Part shown: positions 1 through 9,584 of the stretch, piece by piece | Layout of the letters: every line of letters begins with the position of its first letter | Numbering within the stretch: the stretch's first letter is position 1 | Origin: Caenorhabditis remanei | Taxonomy: Eukaryota > Nematoda > Chromadorea > Rhabditida > Rhabditidae | Reading direction: 5' to 3' | Length of the DNA stretch: 64,000 nucleotides | Assembly: GCF_010183535.1 (NCBI RefSeq) | Contig: NC_071330.1 | Location: 14,303,717 to 14,367,716, forward strand | The notes under the pieces: model-generated | What the model was told of the DNA's origin: nothing | What the model saw: the letters and a program-made list of their open reading frames with translations, nothing else | Databases searched by the model: none | Position numbers and translations under genes: made by a program

Positions 1-33
1 AAGAATACTTAACCTGTCCATTGACTTTTCGAC

Positions 34-339
34 CTTTTAAATGAGTATAATCATGCCTAGTTTAAGAGCATTTTCAGAAGTTTTATAATTTTTGGGTCCA
101 ACTACGAAAAACCCGAAAAACCCGAAAAACCCGCGAAATTGGGTCTCGACACGAAATTGCAAAGAGGGGTACTGTAGTTTTTGTGCCGAAACCCAATTAG
201 CTCCAAACCTATCCATGATTATACTCTTTTTATTTAAAACGTTTCCACGGGTTTTTTTGGGTTTTTCGTATGTGGACCCAAAAATTGTAAAACTTCTGAA
301 ATTGTTCCAAATCTAGTCATGATCATACTCATTTGAAAG
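34..339. repeat. Foldback (inverted-repeat) element ending in AAATGAGTATAATCATG
   Basis: The left arm (about 34-118) and right arm (about 255-339) are imperfect inverted copies that begin at AAATGAGTATRATCATG and run through TTTTTGGGTCCA to a run of AAAACCC units. The loop holds the dispersed GGGTCTCGACACGAAA and GTACTGTAG motifs. The same terminal motif recurs near 1104, 1190, 58863, 59225, 59460 and 60205, so this is one member of a dispersed family. No protein is supported. Confidence 0.6.
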
Positions 340-456
340 ATCTCAATGAGCTGAAGTTGAATTATTTATCAAAAATAAATAATAATGTTTAGGTACTCCA
401 CAATTGGAATTCTGCAACAAGTTTATTTCAACACAATACATTTTACCGTAATTCAA

Positions 457-775
457 TTATTTGCTTGTTTTCTTCCGGTTCCTTCCATTTCTCTCAGCCG
501 CAAACCAGTTTTTCACTTTTTGAATCGGCAGATCAAGTTCCTTCGAAATATCTTTCGCCTGTTGGTAAGTGATGTATCGATTCTCCGCGAATTTCAATTT
601 CAGTTGGGTGAACTTGTAGCCATCCGTAATTTTCTCTCTATTAGCACGATAGTTGGACACTTTGGGAACCTATTCTTCCTTTTTAGATCCTTTTTTGTTG
701 TCAGCACTACAATGGTTCACTTGCTGGACAGAGTAATCATTAGCTACAGTAATCCCTCCAGTAGGGAAGCCACGT
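457..775 (-). pseudogene. Divergent homeobox gene fragment with an in-frame stop
   Basis: The minus-strand peptide ending at 457 has the homeodomain helix spacing. Counting back from the helix-3 WF pair, L16, F20, W48, F49 and R53 are present, but position 51, almost always Asn and the main base-contacting residue, is Ala (WFAAER). Upstream in the same frame is a basic stretch (KKGSKKEE) after a good acceptor (TTTTTTTCAG at 776-785), but a TAG at 670-672 separates it from the homeodomain. An ATG-led segment at 841-1013 may be an upstream exon, but its donor phase does not match this frame. A nonsense mutation or an unusual 51-nt intron ending AATAG could explain the stop. I favour a decayed gene. 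Confidence 0.5.
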
Positions 776-1013
776 CTGAAAAAAATACCTCAACTTTCAG
801 AATTAGTAGCAAATTTCTGCCACTTACACTGACATAACACTGAAATTTGGGTAGATCCAAAAAGGATTCGGAGTGAATGGGTATATGGGTAGTAAAAATG
901 AATTGAAGGGTATGATAGGGAATGGGTTTGGGTAATTCATCACTATGGGAGACTGGACTAGATCTATAAGAGAGTAGGTCAAAAGTGGGCGGGGCCTCAG
1001 TGACTGACATCAC

Positions 1014-1396
1014 CTGCCATACTTAACTACAAAGGTTGCAATCCATCATGTGTCAAGTTCTCTCAGCTTCGATTATCTTTTCCCTCATCTTGTTTGCAGA
1101 ATGAGTATAATGATGACCATATTCTGACAAATTTTAATTTTTCTGAAATTTGGTATCACGGATGATCAAAATTCAAAAATTTTCAAACTATGTCATGATT
1201 ATACTCATTTGAACCGTCTTGACAAGCTCAATCCAAAATTATCGTTCATTTTCAACTACGGGCAAATCTGAACGGGTTACGGTGGAAAAAGTGATTTCTA
1301 GATTTGAACGATCTTCTGGAGATCTACATTTTGGTACATTTTTCAACTTATAAAACTCAGTTTGAAGCGAGTTAAGCGGCGGTCCGATTAAAAAGT
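1014..1396. other. Non-coding interval with small dispersed repeats
   Basis: It contains a short inverted pair of the ATGAGTATAAT motif (about 1101-1210) and, near 1315-1375, a piece of the GATCTACATTTTGGTA / GAAGCGAGTT repeat found around 50.9, 52.8, 58.4 and 61.0 kb. No gene is visible. Confidence 0.6.
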
Positions 1397-1593
1397 ATGC
1401 TAGAAACATTTCTGTTCCAGATGATGTTCCTCTTCCTCTCCCTACAACACTTCTCCTCCTTCATCCTCTACATGATTCTTATCCCGAGAATCCCTGAATC
1501 TCAAATCACGTTCAATGGTCAACTCCGTCCACTTCTCACATCTCTATTGTTCAGTGCATATCTTCATGTTTCATTTCTCTCCCTATTCGCAAC

Positions 1594-1756
1594 TAATAGT
1601 TATTTTCCTGTGAGGAAGAGAGAACCGGGTTTTTTGAGAGAGACGCAGAGTGTGCGATTTAAAGGCGCTCACAATTATGGGCGAGGGTCTCGCCGCGAAC
1701 GAATGTTAACAGAGCGGCAAACAGAGAAATTGAAATCATTCTACGTGCGTTTCGTT
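1594..1756 (+). repeat. PAT-like split direct repeat A1
   Basis: This 163-bp block from TAATAGTTATTTTCC to GTGCGTTTCGTT is repeated at 3759-3921 with no difference I can see. It forms the left end of the element. Confidence 0.9.
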
Positions 1757-1893
1757 CGTTTTTTGGTAGGATTTGTTTGGTTTATGTGTTTGAAGTGATT
1801 ATTGTGAGTAAAAACATTATTTTCAGTGTTTTTGCGAGGGAGAACTCGAAGAATTTTGATAAAATTTGCGAGAAACAGAAGTGAATCGTGGAG

Positions 1894-2457
1894 ATGGCGG
1901 ACGAGGATATTCAGAGTGCACAACTCGGAGAAATAATCCGAAAGAACGTAGAAGCGATGCTAGGATCGGTTTTGGCTGCCGTGAGACAACCGGAAGTAGC
2001 CCCCAAGCTCAGCGCAAAAGGGCTTCAAAAACAAGCCGATTTCAACATTAAGGTGGCGAACTTGCTCACTAAGAAGATGGACGAATACCCGGATGATGAA
2101 GATTTCAAAAAGATTTTTGAACTCATAAAGGCGAGGAATGCCGAGTTGGAGTTACTCGATAAGGATCCGAGAGCGGCAGCCATGATGGAGAAAGCGACGG
2201 CGTTAGCAAGTCTGACGAACGCATCGAGTGGAGGGATCAGCGATCCAACTCAGCTTATGGTGTTGGCATCGCTACTTCCTGGAGATGTGGGACCACTGAA
2301 GAGAAGAAGAATAAACGAGCCATCCCAAAGTCAGTGGTTTCGCGGTCCGGGTGCTTCGCGAGGAGAGGGAAGCACCCGCTTTGGAACCTCCTACAACAAC
2401 GGCTACAAGTGCTTCAAGTGTGGCCAGATGGGTCACTTTGCATCGCAATGCAACTAG
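1894..2457 (+). CDS. Gag-like protein with CCHC zinc knuckle
   Basis: This 187-residue frame from the ATG at 1894 (start MADEDIQ) encodes a mostly alpha-helical, charged protein. It ends in one retroviral-type zinc knuckle, CFKCGQMGHFASQC (C-x2-C-x4-H-x4-C), just before the stop. The order helical domain, basic segment (KRRR), glycine-rich linker and knuckle is typical of retrotransposon nucleocapsid/Gag proteins, which coat element RNA. It lies between split repeats A1 and B1 of the PAT-like element. A TTTTCAG at about 1823-1829 may be the acceptor of a 5' intron. The frame is intact although the rest of the element is deleted. Confidence 0.75.
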   Translation: MADEDIQSAQLGEIIRKNVEAMLGSVLAAVRQPEVAPKLSAKGLQKQADFNIKVANLLTKKMDEYPDDEDFKKIFELIKARNAELELLDKDPRAAAMMEKATALASLTNASSGGISDPTQLMVLASLLPGDVGPLKRRRINEPSQSQWFRGPGASRGEGSTRFGTSYNNGYKCFKCGQMGHFASQCN

Positions 2458-3627
2458 AGGTGAGCAGTTTTTCCCGAGGGATCGTTCCGGGCGAGCTGTG
2501 TCTCGAGAGGAATAGTGAGAGATGAGCGGATAGTGAGGGTACCGAACGAAAAGTGTTACTGAGAGCCTGGCTCCGTGTGTATGCGTTTTCGGTTGGAAGC
2601 GAGAGACCTGAGAGGGAAACAGTCAAACTGTAGAGAAAGAGAGATAAAGCGGTGCTGCACCGACTAGAAGTGATAAGAGGGAGCCCGGCTCCGGCGGTCC
2701 TGGACCGAGAACGATTTCCTAAATCGTAGAGTTTTCAATGTTGCTGGTTGCAGGTGATGAGGCCTGCGCTCATTTGAAGTGCGAGCAGATGAGTGTGCGG
2801 AAGATCGGAAAACTGTTTGGTCGGGAAGTTGTCAAGCGGAAAAGACCAGAGGTGAGTTAGCTGAAAGACTGTCTTGGTCGCAAGAAGATAACTGAGCACA
2901 GTGAAGATAGAAAAGATTTTATGTCGTGCTGAGTGGACAAGTGTAAATGTATATTGAGTGCGATGGGAAAACCGACGAGAATGTTTAGAAAGAACAATTA
3001 GTGGTTGACTAAGGGCCCAGAGTTTGTGACCTACGGAGTCAAGCAGACGCAGCGATTTCAGAGAAAAGGTTCGAAGAACCTAGAATTTGGCCTGAGACCT
3101 CGGAGCAAGTTAGGGATGCTTCTCACACAGTAGGAACTGTTAAGTCTTTTGCGGTTTTTTATCGGGGATATGAACAAGGAAACTGACTTCGCGAGTAGAA
3201 ATATCGAATTTGAAGACTGTCGAGCCGAGTAGCAAGTCTTGCCGCGGCCCAGATTGGAGAAATTTATCGGCGATGCGTTTTCGCAGAAAAGGGAAAGCAG
3301 AAACACAGTGTTTTATTCCAGAGATTCGTGCGAAGGCTCACAAGGAGCGGACGTGTGCAGTCACCTCGACAGCGTCAAAAGGAGCAGTTCTGTTTGGTTG
3401 GTGCCTCAGTCAAATCTTGTTTCTGCATTTTTACGAGTAAAAAAACGCAGATTAGAATGGCTTAAGCCACGCCCATATGACAAACCGTCAAATGTCTGGT
3501 CAGACACCTGGTTGGCGTTAGTGTGCACGCCGCGAAATATAGACTAGTTGTACACCAGTATGCGCAACGAAGTGGCTCGGTGGCGATGATAGATTTTAAA
3601 GATGAACTTCTCCTTTTTAGTTTCTAG
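2458..3627 (+). other. Internal region of the PAT-like element without recognisable genes
   Basis: About 1.2 kb between the gag-like gene and repeat B1. Reading frames are short and broken in all frames and none carries RT, RNase H or recombinase motifs. It is probably a relic of the deleted polymerase region. Confidence 0.55.
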
Positions 3628-3921
3628 CTACCAAAAACAACGCCACTAAAAGCCTAAAAACAAGTAATAAACCTGTAATATTAATTGTTTTCTTCTCTGC
3701 TCTATTCGATCGATACCGAAACAGGAAAATGTATTATGCCGACACGAATGGGGAGGAATAATAGTTATTTTCCTGTGAGGAAGAGAGAACCGGGTTTTTT
3801 GAGAGAGACGCAGAGTGTGCGATTTAAAGGCGCTCACAATTATGGGCGAGGGTCTCGCCGCGAACGAATGTTAACAGAGCGGCAAACAGAGAAATTGAAA
3901 TCATTCTACGTGCGTTTCGTT
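3628..3921 (+). repeat. PAT-like internal repeat junction B1-A2
   Basis: B1 (3628-3761) and A2 (3759-3921) overlap by the three bases TAA. B1 recurs at 4684-4817 and A2 at 1594-1756. The fused B1-A2 unit is what circularisation of an element with A and B at its ends would produce. Confidence 0.88.
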
Positions 3922-4654
3922 ACCCACCCTAGAGTCCCCACCCACGAAACGCACTTCGAAAAGAGACAGAGAGGCGAGGGATAAACAGAGTTATTTTCAG
4001 AAGGATCGAGACTCCAAGTTGTCGATTGTCTTCGCGAGAAAATGCCATCAGAGGCCGATTTCAACGCTCAAGGCGACAGCTCGACCGGCGAAGAACGAGC
4101 GACAAGCCTTGGGGAAGGACATAGTCGTAGATGACCAGCCAGGAAGTACTCCGAAACGGCTGATGTCAAGATGGAGAGGAAAACAACAAAAACGAGCTCG
4201 TCGTCTTCCAATCATCAAGCATGCCGATCACTCGTCTCTTCGTCAATCGAGAGGAGGTGGCCGCTACGTTTTAGGACAGCAAGGGACACACGATGACTTC
4301 AGGAGAGCAGCAGCGACAACGGATTCCAGAAGAAGTCAACAAGAGAAGATGGAAGGTGGAGAACCAACCGAGGCCCGGAACGATACTTCCACGAAACACA
4401 AGGATTCAGGGAACAAGAGGAGAGCTGAGAAGACGTCCGCGATCCCCATCCTCATGAAGAATATAAATCCGTAGATTAAGATTTCTTTTGTTTCTTTCGT
4501 TTTTTGTTCGATTTCCTCTCATCCCAATGATCCCAAGTCTTAATCACTGTGTCATTCATACCCCCATCAATGTGTCATCAATCCCAAATGTGCCATCAAT
4601 TTACTTACCTGTTTCGTTTTGCTGTTCACTAATCCCCCGCTGCTACATCTGTAC

Positions 4655-4681
4655 GTGTGGTCCGCGCCTCGCGGACCACAC
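4655..4681. repeat. Perfect 12-bp hairpin with 3-nt loop
   Basis: GTGTGGTCCGCG, loop CCT, CGCGGACCACAC. It lies three bases before repeat B2 of the PAT-like element and is GC-rich in AT-rich surroundings. It could be a structured RNA signal or terminator of the element; the role is unknown. Confidence 0.7.
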
Positions 4682-4683
4682 CC

Positions 4684-4817
4684 CTACCAAAAACAACGCC
4701 ACTAAAAGCCTAAAAACAAGTAATAAACCTGTAATATTAATTGTTTTCTTCTCTGCTCTATTCGATCGATACCGAAACAGGAAAATGTATTATGCCGACC
4801 CGAATGGGGAGGAATAA
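4684..4817 (+). repeat. PAT-like split direct repeat B2
   Basis: A copy of 3628-3761 with one visible mismatch (A/C in the GCCGACMCGAATGG stretch). It forms the right end of the element and leads directly into host coding sequence. Confidence 0.88.
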
Positions 4818-4950
4818 CACGGATTGTACCTATATCTGCAAAGCGTTCTATCTCGCAATGACTATTTCCTGGTTATTGTTAATCCACTCGGATTTCTACT
4901 TGGTTCGCCATGATTGTTTTGAATTGACGGGAGAAAAGGAGGAAGAGTAA

Positions 4951-5453
4951 GCTACGGGTGTATTGGGAAGTATCAAAGAATTTGCAGGAAGGATATCACC
5001 GAAACGGAATGTGTGGTGTTTTATCTTGCCTGGAAAGTTGTGAAAGATTCACTTGATCGAATTGGTTGATAATTGTTTAAATGTAAAAATAATGAACAAT
5101 TAGCGAATCACAAGGCTCCTTGTTGTTGCTCAGGGGGACTCCATGACATTTCAAAGCCAAGCCAAAAAGCGTAAACAAAATTGTTCTTCAAACAAATCAC
5201 GAACTTCTTTTGGGAGTCAACGTGATACAGAAAAATTGATCATTCGTTTTCGATTTCTCAGAATCAAAAATAGTGAACCACAGACACTACCATAGGGGCT
5301 TGATCACACGGTAAAAGACACGAGAAAAGGATTTTCTTTTCGTTATGAGAGGAGTTGAGCCTATTTTTGCTCCGGTTAATAAGCTCCGCCCCTTCTTGCT
5401 CCTGCTCCAGCTCCCAACAACACTTCCTTCCTTAATCTTCCTCCTCCCATGCC
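4951..5453. other. Intergenic, upstream flank of 6TM gene 2
   Basis: AT-rich sequence that resembles the 6540-6836 flank of the next copy (AAAGACACGAGAAAAGGATT, then CTCCGCCCCTTCTTGCTCC just before the gene). The 5' flank was therefore duplicated with the gene. No reading frame is supported. Confidence 0.5.
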
Positions 5454-6121
5454 ATGAGGTCTTTGCCGAGAATCATATCAATGGAGACACCCTTCATTGG
5501 GGGTCTCTTCTTATCCATCATTTTCCTCATTCGCGCACTTCTTTTTAATATTCAAACCCCACTAAACATCTTCTGGATCCAATCGGTTTTCTTGGTTTAT
5601 ATGGCTTACTGTACTATTTTGTATCTCATCGCTACAGTAATCCGTGATTGTTTGTTTCCAAAGGAAAAGGTGGAAGATGAGTTGAAAAAGTGCTTGATGG
5701 TTATGTTTGGAATGAATTTGGTTGTGAAGATCAGTATTATGATAATTGGATGGTATCTAGTGGATGATGTAAAAGTGAGTCTAGAATTCAGGAGTACGGT
5801 AGTGAAAGAATTCCAGACAATGTACTTCTTCCTCTCCTTGGAAGTCCTCTCTCCTCTCTCATTCTCTCCTTCGTTTTCATCCCAGTCAACCCAGTATTTC
5901 ATATGGAGTACAACGGATGTCTAGAGGCCCTTACAGTATATCTTCGGATAATTTATTTATATTTCACACTGTGGTTTCTCATCGTTTTGCCGGTGAAACC
6001 AGAAGACGTTGACGACTTGAAAATTGTTTACATAGTGGTGTCTATCCCGCTCCTTTGGCTCTCTATCTTTGATTTGTACTCGGTTTGGAATGGTGACTTT
6101 GAGTTGGGAGAGGAGTTGTGA
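5454..6121 (+). pseudogene. 6TM-family gene 2, frameshifted
   Basis: From ATG 5454 (MRSLPRIISMETPF) the protein follows the intact copy at 6837-7502 through four membrane segments. A two-base CT expansion in a CT run near 5849-5858 then shifts the frame, giving a stop at 5924. The remaining family sequence (MEYNGC to the final WNGDFELGEEL) continues in the next frame from 5903 to 6121. The CT-run change is typical of replication slippage, so this is most likely a recent pseudogene; an assembly or sequencing error cannot be excluded. The truncated 156-residue product would keep the first three to four membrane segments. Confidence 0.75.
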
Positions 6122-6836
6122 GTCTCTGAGACAATTTGAATAAAAAATAAGAAATTTTCAGACCGGTTAATTCTGAGGATGTTGACATATGGTTGATATG
6201 ATTACTTTTAATGGATCATTATTATTGGACTAATCACGTATCTTTATTATCACAATTAACACCGTACCGTCTACAAATATGTTTGCAACTACATCCGACT
6301 TTCTGTGATCTCAACGACGCTATAATATATTCCAAAAATTTTTAACATTAAATTATTATTTTCATTCTTTGTAAATACCACTTTCGTTGATATCAAGAAA
6401 ATAATTTTTGATGTATAATTATGTAGCACGTGATGTTTTGTTTGTGCCCAATCATCTTTTCCAAACTTTCCAAAAGCGGAAAACAACCAAAAGTGCAAAA
6501 CTCCCTCACGGACTAATTGAAATGACGCAGGTTTTATAACTTCTCTGTGAGACCCCTTTTCATAAAATCACATCATTCTATTTCTCAGAATCAAAATTAG
6601 ATGTTAATGAATCACAGACACATCCTTAGAGACTTTATCACACTTTTTCTCGGTAAAAGACACGAGAAAAAGATTAAAATCTGTTTCCTTATGAGAGGAA
6701 TTGAGAAAGAGTCCGCCTCTTTTCGCTTCGACTCTGCTAGATAAGAGATATAGAGAAAGCAGAGATAAGCTCCGCCCCTTCTTGCTCCGGCTCCGGCTCC
6801 CAACACCTTCCTTCCTCACTCTTCCCGTCACGTGCC

Positions 6837-7502
6837 ATGAGGGGGATCTTATCAATGAACACCCCCGTACTTGGGGGTCTATTCTTTTCTATCATTTTCC
6901 TCATTCGCGCACTTCTCTTTACTATTCAAACCCCACTAAACACCTTCTGGATTCAATCGGTTTTCTTGGTTTATATGGCCTACTGTACTATTTTGTATCT
7001 CCTGGCTACAGTAATCCGTGATGGTTTGTTTCAAAAGGAAAAGGAAAAAGATGAGTTGAAAAAATGCTTGATGGTTATGTTCGGAATGGATTCGGTTGTG
7101 AAGACTGGTGTTATGATAATTGGATGGTATCTAGTGAATGATATAAAAGTGAGTCTAGAATTCAGGATTACGGTAGTGAAAGAATTCCAGACAATGTACT
7201 TCTTCCTCTCACTGGAAGTCCTCTCCTCTCTCATTCTCTCCTTCGTTTTCATCTCAGCCACCCCAGTATTCCATATGGAGTACAACGGATGTATTTTAAT
7301 GCCCACATTACTTTTTCTGACGGCTTATTTATACTTCATTGGAGGATTTATGCTGTTTTTGCCCGAGAAACCAGAAGAAATGTACAACTGGACGATGGTG
7401 TATATGGTCGTGTCTATACCGCTCCTTTGGGTTTCAATCTTCGATTTCTTGTCTGCTTGGACGGGGAACTTTGAGCTGGGAACTCGTGGAGAGAAAAGGT
7501 AG
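6837..7502 (+). CDS. Six-transmembrane protein of unknown function (6TM gene 3, intact)
   Basis: A single-exon 221-residue protein starting at ATG 6837 (MRGILSMNTP). Six hydrophobic segments are visible at about residues 11-31, 38-60, 77-100, 119-140, 154-175 and 186-207. A short charged loop (QKEKEKDELKK) follows segment 2, and the tail is WTGNFELG. There is no signal peptide and no known motif. It is the only fully open copy of the local family. The alignment of FQTMYFFLSL with the start of exon 2 in the RING-II genes and in the gene at 51412 suggests all belong to one membrane superfamily. Function and location are unknown; a plasma or ER membrane protein is likely. Confidence 0.75.
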   Translation: MRGILSMNTPVLGGLFFSIIFLIRALLFTIQTPLNTFWIQSVFLVYMAYCTILYLLATVIRDGLFQKEKEKDELKKCLMVMFGMDSVVKTGVMIIGWYLVNDIKVSLEFRITVVKEFQTMYFFLSLEVLSSLILSFVFISATPVFHMEYNGCILMPTLLFLTAYLYFIGGFMLFLPEKPEEMYNWTMVYMVVSIPLLWVSIFDFLSAWTGNFELGTRGEKR

Positions 7503-8548
7503 GGGTCTGACTGAGAGTTTAGATAAAAATTAAAAAATTTTCAGACCAAATACTTTGGAGAATGATTAATATGTTTTCTTGTAACGGATAATTATTATTG
7601 GACTGTTTCTATATGCCGAAAATATATGATGTCAGTATTAGCTCGGCACAGTTCTTACAACTGCGCTCCACCGAAATCTCCTTTAAAAATGTCTATTTTT
7701 CTCTGCGTCTCTCACTTTCGCACACTATTTTCTTCGGTTTCGGTAGAGCGAGGTTGTAAGGAACGTGCCGTGCTAATAGCTTCCGCCAATAAATTGTTAT
7801 GATCTATTTTCAGAAACTTTATCGTTTAACCAATACTTCCTGGTCTACAATGCACATTATCATTATTATAACCGTACCCTCTACAAATATGTATTCAACT
7901 ATATCCTACTTTCAATGATATATTCCAAAATTTTTTAACATCCAATTATTATTTTCCTTCTTTGCACCCCCTTTCGTTAATATCAAGAAAATAAATTTTG
8001 ATGTATAAATATCACGTGATGTTTTGTTAGTGTCCAATCATCTTTTCCAAACTCTCCGAAAACCGGAAACACCAAAAAATTCAAAACTTCCAGAGACTGA
8101 CTAATTGAAATGACGCAGGGTTTCTAACTTCCCGATGAGACCCCCCCCCCTTTTCATAAAATCACATCATTTTCTCAGAATTATAATCGAAAGTCTGTGA
8201 ATCAAAGACACTCCGTTAAAGGTTTGTAACTTTCACTCTTGCACTTTAATGGCTGCATCATGCATCAAGCAGTGTATGAACCTCTAGGGGTTTGAAAAGT
8301 ACATCAGGATTTATTAGAATCATCAATTTCGTTTTGCACTTTTACTCCAGCTTTCAGAATTTAGAGTCACTAATTCATTAAGAAGTGGACTTATAGGGGC
8401 ATGCGGGATAAGAGAACTGAGGGAAAATGATAGTAAAGATGAATAATATTGCAAGAAATTATATCAATCATTACGATATATATCAATATCTGCAGAAGTA
8501 TCCGATCTGAAAATGTCATATTTTTTGTTCTAACTGTCAGTCAGACTC
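7503..8548. other. Intergenic, duplicated 3' flank of the 6TM unit
   Basis: Much of 7820-8160 repeats 6230-6560 (shared strings such as CTACAAATATGT and ATATTCCAAAA), so the duplication unit included about 700 bp of 3' flank. A small TA-flanked MITE (7638-7776) is present here and absent from the sister flank. A C-run sits at 8140-8150. No gene is visible. Confidence 0.6.
7638..7776. mobile_element. 139-bp MITE with TA target duplication
   Basis: About 35-40-bp terminal inverted repeats: the left starts TTAGCTCGGCACAGTTC, the right (reversed) TTAGCACGGCACGTTCC. TA flanks both sides (7636-7637 and 7777-7778). The homologous flank at 6122-6560 lacks it, which gives an empty-site comparison. 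TA duplication suggests Tc1/mariner-type mobilisation. No coding capacity. Confidence 0.75.
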
Positions 8549-9228
8549 CTACCCTATCTCTGCACAAGTATCCAACTCAACGTCACCAGTCCAAGCCGCC
8601 AGGAAATCGAAGATAGAAAACGAAAGGAGCGGTGTAGACACCACCATATACACAATCTTCCAGTTGTACACTTCTTCTGGTCTCTCGGGCAATGTCAACA
8701 GAAATGGTAATATGAAGTATACATAAGGTATCAGAAGAAGTAGTGTGGGGACCGCTAGACATTTGTTGTATATGGAATACTCTATATGGAATACTGCGGT
8801 TGCTGGGATGAAAACGACGAAGAGAATGAGAGAGGAGAGGACTTCCAGGGAGAGGAAGAAGTACATTGCCTGGAATACTGTCACTACCGTACTCCTGAAT
8901 TTTAGACTCACTTTTATATCATTCACTAGATACCATCCAATTATCATAATACAGGTCTTCACAACCAAATTCGTTCCGAACATAACCATCAAGCATTTCT
9001 TCATCTCATCTTCCTCCTTCACCTTCTTCATCTGACATAAATAATCACGGATTACTGTAGCCAATAGATACAAAATAGTACAATAAGCCATATAAACCAA
9101 GAAAACCGATTGAATCCAGAAGATGTTTAGTGGGGTTTGAATAGTAAAGAAAAGTGCGCGAACGAGGAAAATAACAGAAAAATGAGACCCCCAATGAAAG
9201 CTATCTTCATTGATAACGTCAGCCTCAT
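8549..9228 (-). pseudogene. 6TM-family gene 4, start-frame lost
   Basis: On the minus strand the family start (ATG at 9228, giving MRLTLSM) is followed after about 15 codons by a one-base deletion relative to the intact copy (region 9175-9190). The remaining six-segment body runs openly to a TAG at 8549 but out of frame with its own ATG. The body frame can be extended upstream to about 9340 only from a TTG. The body is otherwise well kept (FWIQSVFLVYMAYC, VVKTCIMIIGWYL, FQAMYFFLSLEVL, WTGDVELD). It is probably a pseudogene, unless a spliced leader or alternative upstream start supplies a new N-terminus. Confidence 0.7.
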
Positions 9229-9584
9229 GGCACGAGACGGGTGAGAATGAGGAAGGAAGGAGTTGGGTGCTGGAACCGGAGCAAAAAGGGGCGGAGCTTA
9301 TCAACCGGAGCAAAAATAGGCTCAACTCCTCTCGTAACAAAAAGAAAATCCTTTTCTCGAGTCTTTCACCGAGAAAAAGTGTGATAAAGTCCCTAAGGGA
9401 AGTGTCTGGCGCATGTGATTCATTAACTTTTTGATTCTAAGAAATGGAAAACGAGTGATCAGTTCTTCTGAATTCGTCGACTCCCAAGAGGACCAAGAAC
9501 GGTGAAAAGCAAGGAAATTTAGAAAAGATAAAACAAATGATAGGAAAAATTGAAAAAAAACCCAACCACCAACAATTAATTGCC

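Larger units (their letters stand above)
1595..4815 (+). mobile_element. PAT/DIRS-like retroelement with split direct repeats, internally deleted
   Basis: Four repeat blocks occur in the order A1 (1594-1756), B1 (3628-3761), A2 (3759-3921), B2 (4684-4817). A1 equals A2, and B1 matches B2 with one visible mismatch (A/C). B1 and A2 abut in the middle while A1 and B2 form the ends. This A1...B1A2...B2 layout is the split-direct-repeat structure described for PAT elements of nematodes in the DIRS (tyrosine recombinase) order. A gag-like gene with a zinc knuckle lies between A1 and B1. I see no reverse transcriptase, RNase H or tyrosine recombinase reading frame in 2460-4680, so the copy is probably non-autonomous. 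There is no obvious long target duplication, only AAT at each end, as expected for recombinase insertion. Confidence 0.8.
1397..4950 (+). pseudogene. 6TM-family gene 1, 3' portion, split by a PAT-like element
   Basis: Residues read from 1397-1597 align with the fourth and fifth membrane segments of the intact relative at 6837-7502 (FQMMFLFLSL against FQTMYFFLSL). Residues from 4816-4950 align with its last membrane segment and WTGNFEL-like tail (ending at the TAA at 4948). The 3.2-kb element sits between. The AAT codon before it (1595-1597) and the AAT after it (4813-4815) are in the same frame, so the uninterrupted gene would read straight through. The first half of the family protein is absent upstream, so the host was truncated as well. 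Function of the family is unknown. Confidence 0.6.

Noticed and set aside
744..1013. Confident first exon for the homeobox gene
   Set aside because: The ATG and a GTAAGT donor are present, but the phase does not join to the homeodomain frame; mentioned only as possible.
3239..3547. 102-codon frame between gag and repeat B1
   Set aside because: No reverse transcriptase, RNase H or recombinase motif; probably relic sequence.
4019..4474. 151-codon Arg/Lys-rich frame in the PAT-like element
   Set aside because: It opens only with TTG, has no recognisable domain, and a competing ATG frame (from 4041) covers part of it. Not enough to call a gene.
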